Assembly (NCBI GenBank): GCA_039649115.1
Contig: JBBWZQ010000045.1
Coordinates: 1-9,632, forward strand
Source of the DNA: DATEJJ01 sp039649115
GTDB lineage: Bacteria; Actinomycetota; Actinomycetes; Mycobacteriales; Micromonosporaceae
Direction of reading: 5' to 3'
Length of the DNA stretch: 9,632 nt
Position 1 is the first letter of the stretch; each line of letters opens with the position of its first letter. The position numbers were made by a program, and so were the translations under genes. This document shows positions 5,112 to 9,632 of the stretch, piece by piece. The notes beneath the pieces were generated by a model. The model ran no database searches. It was not told where the DNA came from and saw only the letters and a program-made list of their open reading frames with translations.

Positions 5112-6467
5112 ATGCGACGACGACTGTGGTTCGTGGGTGCCGGGGCGCTCGTGGTGGTGGCGGCGGGAGGCACGCTGCTCGTGCTGCGCGGCAGCGGCGA
5201 CGCGGCGACCACCACGTACATCACCCAGAAGGCGGGCCGGCGGACGGTCGCCGACACGATCAGCGCCACCGGTACCGTCGCGCCGCAGCGGACCCTCGAC
5301 CTGACCTTCGCCGGTACCGGCTCCTCGGGCGCGAGCGGCTCGTCGGGTGGGACGGGCAGCTCGAACAGCAGCCAGACGTCGAGCTCCACCACGGTCACCG
5401 CGGGCGCCACGGTCGTCAAGTCCGTGTCCATCGCGGTCGGCGACCAGGTCAAGGCCGGGCGGGTGCTCGCGAAGATAGACGACAGCGCCCAGCGGGCCGC
5501 GCTGTCCTCGGCGCAGCAGCGGGTGACGGCCGCGCAGAACAAGGCCGAGGCATCGGTACCGACGCAGCCCGCCACGCCGTCCGTGCGCCCCGGCCAGCCG
5601 ACCCCGAGCCCGCAGAGCACGCTGGCCCAGGCCGCCCAGCACCAGTCGGACCTGGCCGCGCTGCAGGACGCCGAGCAGGCGGTCGTCACCGCGAGGGCCA
5701 GCCTCGCCGCGACCACGCTCACCGCGCCGGTGGACGGCGTGATCACGGCCGTGAACATCACCGGCGGGCTGCCCGCCCCCTCCGGCGCGGCCATCTCCAT
5801 GCGGTCCGGGGCGATGGTGCTCACGGCATCCATCACCGAAGCCGACGTCGTGCACGTGCAGGCCGGCCAGGCGGCGCGGGTGGTCTTCACCGCGCTGGGC
5901 AGCGCGACCACGGCCAAGGTGGCCTCCCCGCCCACCGCCGCGAACACGAGCAGCGGCAGCAACAGCGTGGTCACCTTCCCCGTCTCGCTGACCCTCGACC
6001 AGGCCGTGACCGGGCTGCTGCCGGGGATGTCGGCGCAGCTCGTCATCACGGTGCAGAGCAAGGACAACGTGCTCGCGGTGCGGTCCAGCGCGATACAGGG
6101 GCGGCGCGGCCAGTACACGGTGCAGGTCATCCAGAACGGCAAGCCGGTCAGCCGCGCGGTGCAGGTGGGCCTGACCACGTCGACGTACACCGAGATCACC
6201 AGCGGGATCACCGAGGGTGAGGAGGTGGTGGTCGGCACGGTCAGCAGCGGCGGCGGGCAGGCGAGCCCGAGCACGCGCGGCGGAGGCGGGGGCTTCGGCG
6301 GTGGCGGCTTCGGCGGTGGCGGGTTCGGCGGCGGTGGCCTCGGCAACGGCGGCGGCAACCGCGGCACCGGGGGTGGCGGCAACGCGGGCAACGGGGGCAA
6401 CGCGGGCAACGGTGGGAACGCGGGCAACGGAGGGAACGCGGGCAACGGCGGTGGCGGCGGTGGCTGA
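5112..6467 (+). CDS. MacA/HlyD-like membrane-fusion (adaptor) protein with a glycine-rich tail
   Basis: This is a 451-residue extracytoplasmic adaptor for the ABC transporter encoded next. Residues 1-26 are a basic start plus a hydrophobic anchor (RRRLWFVGAGALVVVAAGG) with no lipobox cysteine, so it is probably an uncleaved signal anchor. The barrel-sandwich halves are near 36-66 (TISATGTVAPQRTLDLTF) and 200-216 (TTLTAPVDGVITAVNIT). A helical hairpin (about 124-200) is interrupted by a proline-rich stretch at 150-169. A beta-barrel (about 235-315) and a membrane-proximal domain (about 318-378) follow. Two features are unusual: a Ser/Gly-rich insertion at 69-98, and a 73-residue glycine-rich tail (379-451) with FGGGG and NAGNGG repeats. 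ATG 5112 has no ribosome site, while a -10-like element ends 8 bases before it, so the mRNA may be leaderless. It probably bridges the permease to the cell wall. Confidence 0.9.
   Translation: MRRRLWFVGAGALVVVAAGGTLLVLRGSGDAATTTYITQKAGRRTVADTISATGTVAPQRTLDLTFAGTGSSGASGSSGGTGSSNSSQTSSSTTVTAGATVVKSVSIAVGDQVKAGRVLAKIDDSAQRAALSSAQQRVTAAQNKAEASVPTQPATPSVRPGQPTPSPQSTLAQAAQHQSDLAALQDAEQAVVTARASLAATTLTAPVDGVITAVNITGGLPAPSGAAISMRSGAMVLTASITEADVVHVQAGQAARVVFTALGSATTAKVASPPTAANTSSGSNSVVTFPVSLTLDQAVTGLLPGMSAQLVITVQSKDNVLAVRSSAIQGRRGQYTVQVIQNGKPVSRAVQVGLTTSTYTEITSGITEGEEVVVGTVSSGGGQASPSTRGGGGGFGGGGFGGGGFGGGGLGNGGGNRGTGGGGNAGNGGNAGNGGNAGNGGNAGNGGGGGG
6291..6350 (+). repeat. 15-bp tandem repeats coding for the (G)FGGG part of the adaptor tail
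   Basis: There are four consecutive 15-bp units at 6291-6305, 6306-6320, 6321-6335 and 6336-6350. The first two are identical (GGCTTCGGCGGTGGC) and the later two are diverged. They encode GFGGG, GFGGG, GFGGG and GLGNG. Confidence 0.85.
6381..6452 (+). repeat. Four 18-bp tandem repeats coding for NAGNGG
   Basis: Units at 6381-6398, 6399-6416, 6417-6434 and 6435-6452 share AACGCGGGCAACGG and differ only at wobble positions near their ends. The fifth codon (Gly) is GGG, GGT, GGA and GGC in the four copies. The last unit reaches into the start region of the downstream ATPase gene. Confidence 0.92.
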
Positions 6468-7212
6468 CCTGCCCTGGGCCAGCGATGACACGCTCGTCCT
6501 GGTACCGGTCGAGCCGGAGCCGGTCATCGACATCGCCGGCCTGACCCGCGAGTACCGGATGGGCACCGAGACGGTCCACGCCCTGCGCGGGATCGACCTC
6601 GCGGTGCCGCGCGGCGACTCGGTGGCCATCACCGGCCCGTCCGGCTCCGGCAAGTCCACCCTGCTGCACGTGCTCGGCCTGCTGGAGCGCCAGACCGGCG
6701 GCGTGTACCGGCTGGACGGCGTGGAGACCGGCACGCTCACCGACGACGACCGGGCCCGGCTGCGCAACCGGTCCATCGGCTTCGTCTTCCAGAGCTTCAA
6801 CCTGATCCCCGGCGAGTCGGCACTGGAGAACGTGGCCGCACCCCTGACGTACGCCGGCGTCAAGCGCGCCGAGCGGCTGGCGCGGGCGGCCGCCGCGCTG
6901 GACCGGGTCGGGCTGGCCCACCGCCAGCGGCACCTGCCGACCCAGCTGTCCGGCGGGCAGCGCCAGCGCGTCGCCATCGCCCGGGCGCTGGTCACCGATC
7001 CGGCCCTGTTGCTCGCCGACGAGCCGACCGGCAACCTGGACAGCCACTCCGGCACCGACGTGCTGGGCCTGCTCGACGAGTTGCACGCGGAAGGGCTGAC
7101 CATGGTCATCGTCACCCACGAGCGCCGGGTGGCCGAGCACGCCCAGCGCGTGCTGCACGTGGTCGACGGCCAGATCGTCACCCCGGACGACCACGCGGCG
7201 GAGGTCTCGTGA
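6451..7212 (+). CDS. MacB-type ABC transporter ATP-binding protein
   Basis: This 253-residue ATPase subunit belongs to the MacB/LolD/FtsE-like family, which uses ATP to drive mechanotransmission through a FtsX-type permease rather than classical import. Walker A is GPSGSGKST at 62-70 (K68). The Q-loop is FVFQSFNL (Q114), the signature is LSGGQ at 166-170, and Walker B is LLLADEP with D190-E191. The D-loop is TGNLDS and the switch histidine is H223 (VTHERR). EYRMGTETVHALRGIDL before Walker A is typical of the family. No ATG is available near the domain start. GTG 6451 or GTG 6460 are the candidates, both overlapping the end of the adaptor gene, so translation is probably coupled to it. An N-terminal extension of about 25 residues precedes the domain. 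The permease gene follows after 76 bp. Confidence 0.94.
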   Translation: MAAVADLPWASDDTLVLVPVEPEPVIDIAGLTREYRMGTETVHALRGIDLAVPRGDSVAITGPSGSGKSTLLHVLGLLERQTGGVYRLDGVETGTLTDDDRARLRNRSIGFVFQSFNLIPGESALENVAAPLTYAGVKRAERLARAAAALDRVGLAHRQRHLPTQLSGGQRQRVAIARALVTDPALLLADEPTGNLDSHSGTDVLGLLDELHAEGLTMVIVTHERRVAEHAQRVLHVVDGQIVTPDDHAAEVS

Positions 7213-7296
7213 GCGAGTGGCAGCGAGCGAGCCATGAGCCCGGTGCCCTGGTGCCTCATGCCGGACCGCAGCGAAGCGAGGTTCCGGAATGAGCCC
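7211..7296 (+). repeat. Pair of related stem-loop repeats between the ATPase and permease genes
   Basis: Copy A has GCAGCGAGCGAG at 7220-7231 followed two bases later by ATGAGCCC (7234-7241). Copy B has GCAGCGAAGCGAG at 7268-7280 followed by the real start ATGAGCCC (7289-7296). In both, the AGCGA-rich stretch sits in the loop of a small hairpin: TGGC/GCCA (7218-7221 with 7231-7234) in A, and CCGGACC/GGTTCCGG (7261-7267 with 7280-7287, one bulged T) in B. Copy B supplies the GAGG ribosome site (7278-7281) of the permease. Confidence 0.65.
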
Positions 7297-8515
7297 CTGG
7301 GAAGCCGTGCGGATCGCGGTGCGGCGGCTGCGGACCAACCAGATGCGTACCCTGCTGACGACCCTGGGCGTGGTGATCGGCGTGGCAGCCGTGGTCTCCC
7401 TGCTCGCCGTCGGGCAGGGCGCGCAGCAGCGGCTCACCTCCCGGATCGCGAGCCTGGGTACCAACCTGGTCTCGGTACAGGCCGGTGCGACGGTGACCAA
7501 CGGGCTGCGCAGCGGCGCCGGTACCGCCAGCACGCTCACCACCGACGACGCGACCGCGATCGCCGGTGAGCCCGGGGTGCTCGCGGTGGCGCCCGAGCTC
7601 ACGGTGACCAACACGGTGGTGGTCGCCGGCCGGCTGAACACGACCACCAGTGTCACGGGTACCAACGGCGACGAGGCGCGGGTGCGGGCGTACACGATCG
7701 CCTACGGCGCCTTCCTCAGCCAGTACGACGTGGACACCGGCCTGCGGGTCGCCGTGCTCGGCGCGACCACCGCCAGTGACCTGGGCCTGTCCGGCACCTC
7801 GGCGCTCGGCAGCCAGATCCTGCTCAACGGGTTGGGCTTCACCGTCGTCGGCGTCTGCCAGCCGAAGGGCGCGGCGGGCATCGGCGACCCCGACGACGTC
7901 ATCTTCGTCCCGGTGACCGCGGCGGCCGGCCGGCTCGCGCCGATCTCGCCCGGCGGTTCGCTGCGCTCGATCGGCGTCTCCGTCAAGGACCCGAGCCAGG
8001 TCACCACGGTCATGACCAACATCGAGCTGCTGCTGCGCCAGCGGCACCACCTCGGCCTGGCCGCCGCCGACGACTTCCGCCTGGCCAGCCAGAACCAGTT
8101 GCTGCAGGTGGCCAACGACCAGGCCGCGACGCTGCGCAACTTCCTCATCGGCATCGCCGCGATCGCGCTGCTGGTGGGTGGCATCGGCGTGGCGAACACG
8201 ATGATGGTGACGGTACGGGAGCGCACCAAGGAGATCGGTACCCGTAAAGCCATCGGCGCCCGCCGGCGCGACATCGGCCGCCAGTTCCTGGTCGAGGCGA
8301 TCCTCGTGACGCTCGTCGGCGGCCTGATCGGCGCGGCGGTCGGCTCGGGCGCGGCCGCTTTCGTGGGCCGGGCGGTGAACGTTTCCGCGCGCCCGTCGCT
8401 GCTGGGCATCGTGATCGGCTGCGGCGCCGCGCTCGTGGTCGGCGCGGTCGCCGGGTACTGGCCGGCCCGGCAGGCCGCCCGGCTGGACCCGGTGGAGGCT
8501 CTGCGCTACGAGTAG
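7289..8515 (+). CDS. MacB/FtsX-family ABC transporter permease
   Basis: This is a 408-residue integral membrane subunit with the MacB layout. A short cytoplasmic start (MSPWEAVRIAVRRLRTNQMRTLLTTLG) leads into TM1 (about 21-42). A large extracytoplasmic domain (about 43-284) follows, with the MacB periplasmic core pattern (GTNLVSVQAG, LRVAVLGATTASDLGLSG, LNGLGFTVVGV). TM2 (about 285-307), TM3 (about 333-359) and TM4 (about 371-393) then follow. The FtsX coupling helix ERTKEIGTRKAIGARRRDI (311-329) and the ending WPARQAARLDPVEALRYE are diagnostic. It should dimerise and pair with two copies of the upstream ATPase and with the adaptor, exporting an unknown substrate or acting in envelope-stress defence. 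ATG 7289 has GAGG 7 bases upstream, inside a repeat element. Its 3' end overlaps the convergent GGDEF gene by 10 bp. Confidence 0.95.
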   Translation: MSPWEAVRIAVRRLRTNQMRTLLTTLGVVIGVAAVVSLLAVGQGAQQRLTSRIASLGTNLVSVQAGATVTNGLRSGAGTASTLTTDDATAIAGEPGVLAVAPELTVTNTVVVAGRLNTTTSVTGTNGDEARVRAYTIAYGAFLSQYDVDTGLRVAVLGATTASDLGLSGTSALGSQILLNGLGFTVVGVCQPKGAAGIGDPDDVIFVPVTAAAGRLAPISPGGSLRSIGVSVKDPSQVTTVMTNIELLLRQRHHLGLAAADDFRLASQNQLLQVANDQAATLRNFLIGIAAIALLVGGIGVANTMMVTVRERTKEIGTRKAIGARRRDIGRQFLVEAILVTLVGGLIGAAVGSGAAAFVGRAVNVSARPSLLGIVIGCGAALVVGAVAGYWPARQAARLDPVEALRYE

Positions 8516-9632
8516 GTCTCACACGGTGAGCGGGGTACCGCCGCACCCACCTCGGACCACTCCACCCTGATCGTGACCGGGGTACCGGGTACCAGGTCGG
8601 CCCAGTCCTCGGTGGCCACCGTGGCCTCGATGCGCCCGGCGACCTCGCCCGCCTCGTCGGGTCCGGCGCCGTGCAGCAGCACCGCGAAGCGGGAACCCCC
8701 GTACCGGGCGACCATGTCGCCGCGGCGCATGACGCGGGCCAGCAGCGCGGCCATGCGCTGGAGCACCAGATCGCCGGACAGCCGCCCGTGCGCCTCGTTG
8801 ACCGCGGCGAGCCCGCCGAGCCGGCAGATGGCCAGCACCGCCGGCTCGCCGCCGGCCAGTGCGGTGGCCACCTGCCTGTCCAGGTGTGGGCGGGTGGACA
8901 GGCCGGTCAGCGGGTCGGTGAGCGGGGTGGCGCCGGGCAGCGCGGCGCTGCGCTGCATGTCCTGCTGGTCGATCCGCGCGGCCACCGACTCCACGTGCAG
9001 CTCCCGGAGCCGTTCGACCTGGGCGCTGGCGATGCGGAAGGCGCGCCGGTCGGCGGTGTGCGCGGCGGCCGGCCGCCCGGCCGCGAGGTGGGCCAGCGCG
9101 CGCAGCCGCTGCGGCTCCGCGCCGCCCAGCGTCATGGGCGCCACCTCGGCACCGTCCAGGAGTGCGATCGCCCGGTCCGCCGCGCGGACCGCGATGTCCA
9201 GGCAGACCTCGCCGAGCGAGCGGATGTCCCGGCCACCCTGGCCGCTGCCGGCCCGGTCCAGCAACTCGCGGACGCCGGGCAGGCCAGGGGTGCGCTCGCC
9301 GCCGTCAGACCCGAGCGCGGCCAGCCGGGCGGCGGCGTAGCCGTAGGCGCCCAGGCTGCCGGGCCGGATGCCGTCCAGCCCGTCGGGGTGGGCCCGCCCG
9401 TGCCAGCCGAGATCGCCGACCACGTCCCGCAGCACCCGCACGCACGCGTCGGTGTCGCCGTGGTGGTCGTGCCACAGCGCCAGCCGCACCCGGATCGCGG
9501 GTACCACGAAGTCGGCCTCGGGCAGGCCGGCACCGGCGGCCATCCGGCGCGCCCGCTCGATCGCGGACAGCGCGTACCCGTGCAGCCCGACGTAGGAGTA
9601 GGCCATGGCCAGGTCGTGCCAGGCACACGCGA
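8506..9632 (-). CDS. TPR-like/degenerate GGDEF-domain protein (N-terminus outside window)
   Basis: The last 374 residues of a larger protein are visible. The frame stays open to the right edge (ACAWHDLA before the internal ATG at 9606), so the true start lies beyond. The upstream part is helical and alanine-rich with TPR-like pairs (for example YALSAIERARRMAAGAGLPEA, LRALAHLAAGRPAAAHTADRR). The GGDEF domain begins at DPLTGLSTRPHLD (8914-8916 leftwards). Its signature is GGSRF (8686-8700) instead of GGDEF, and the metal-binding DxDxFK motif is replaced by RLGGLA, so diguanylate cyclase activity is unlikely. The inhibitory-site motif RxxD (RRGD, 8716-8727) five residues before the signature is intact. 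The N of VNEAHG and the D of SGD, which contact guanine in active enzymes, are also kept. It probably binds c-di-GMP or GTP without making c-di-GMP. No EAL domain follows. Confidence 0.88.
   Translation of the reverse strand, partial: ACAWHDLAMAYSYVGLHGYALSAIERARRMAAGAGLPEADFVVPAIRVRLALWHDHHGDTDACVRVLRDVVGDLGWHGRAHPDGLDGIRPGSLGAYGYAAARLAALGSDGGERTPGLPGVRELLDRAGSGQGGRDIRSLGEVCLDIAVRAADRAIALLDGAEVAPMTLGGAEPQRLRALAHLAAGRPAAAHTADRRAFRIASAQVERLRELHVESVAARIDQQDMQRSAALPGATPLTDPLTGLSTRPHLDRQVATALAGGEPAVLAICRLGGLAAVNEAHGRLSGDLVLQRMAALLARVMRRGDMVARYGGSRFAVLLHGAGPDEAGEVAGRIEATVATEDWADLVPGTPVTIRVEWSEVGAAVPRSPCETYS

Noticed and set aside
6217..6450. Extended N-terminus of the ATPase running through the adaptor's glycine-rich region
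   Set aside because: This would be a low-complexity Ala/Thr/Arg stretch in a shifted frame of the repeats. ABC ATPases of this family do not carry it.
6381..6452. 18-bp regular repeats as a possible CRISPR or iteron array
   Set aside because: There are no spacers; the units are contiguous, in frame, and encode NAGNGG within the adaptor.
5097..7259. Very long minus-strand open frame opposite the adaptor and ATPase genes
   Set aside because: Composition is that of a GC-rich shadow, with no recognisable domain, while the plus strand carries clear conserved motifs throughout.
1..9632. tRNA/rRNA genes, insertion sequences, attachment sites, replication origin
   Set aside because: None was seen: no transposase or integrase motifs, no clover-leaf candidates, no long terminal inverted repeats, and nearly all of the window is explained by genes.

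Overview
The window is high-GC DNA (roughly 70% or more) from an actinomycete. Gene order (rho, rpmE, prfA), GTG starts, 4-bp start/stop overlaps and protein similarity fit a member of the Micromonosporaceae (Actinoplanes/Micromonospora type). The assignment rests on recalled family features, not on a database search.

Left third (1-2985), core information processing. The C-terminal third of transcription terminator Rho enters from the left edge and is followed by a strong hairpin. A NUDIX hydrolase (+) and a small T4-polynucleotide-kinase-like P-loop kinase (-) then sit tail to tail between rho and rpmE. After a 181-bp gap that probably holds the rpmE promoter and a structured leader come rpmE (zinc-type ribosomal protein L31) and prfA (release factor 1), separated by another strong hairpin.

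Middle (3000-8515), a five-gene plus-strand sensing and export cassette: an OmpR-family response regulator and its membrane histidine kinase (4-bp overlap), then a MacA/HlyD-like adaptor with a glycine-rich repeat tail, a MacB-type ABC ATPase whose start overlaps the adaptor's end, and a MacB/FtsX-type permease. The likely logic is that the kinase senses an envelope signal, the regulator activates transcription in the gap at 5067-5111, and the adaptor-ATPase-permease complex moves a substrate or responds to envelope stress. The substrate cannot be read from the sequence. The cassette occupies the place immediately after prfA where prmC is often found.

Right end (8506-9632, minus strand): the C-terminal part of a protein with a helical TPR-like region followed by a GGDEF domain. 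Its active-site signature is degenerate (GGSRF) but the RxxD inhibitory-site motif is intact, so it is more likely a c-di-GMP receptor than a cyclase. It converges on the permease gene and overlaps it by 10 bp.

Non-coding signals worth noting are long hairpins after rho and inside the rpmE-prfA gap, two related stem-loops with a shared AGCGA-rich loop between the ATPase and permease genes, possible leaderless promoters for the regulator and the adaptor, and a marked excess of the palindrome GGTACC (19 copies by hand count). I saw no tRNA, rRNA, CRISPR array, transposase or origin.
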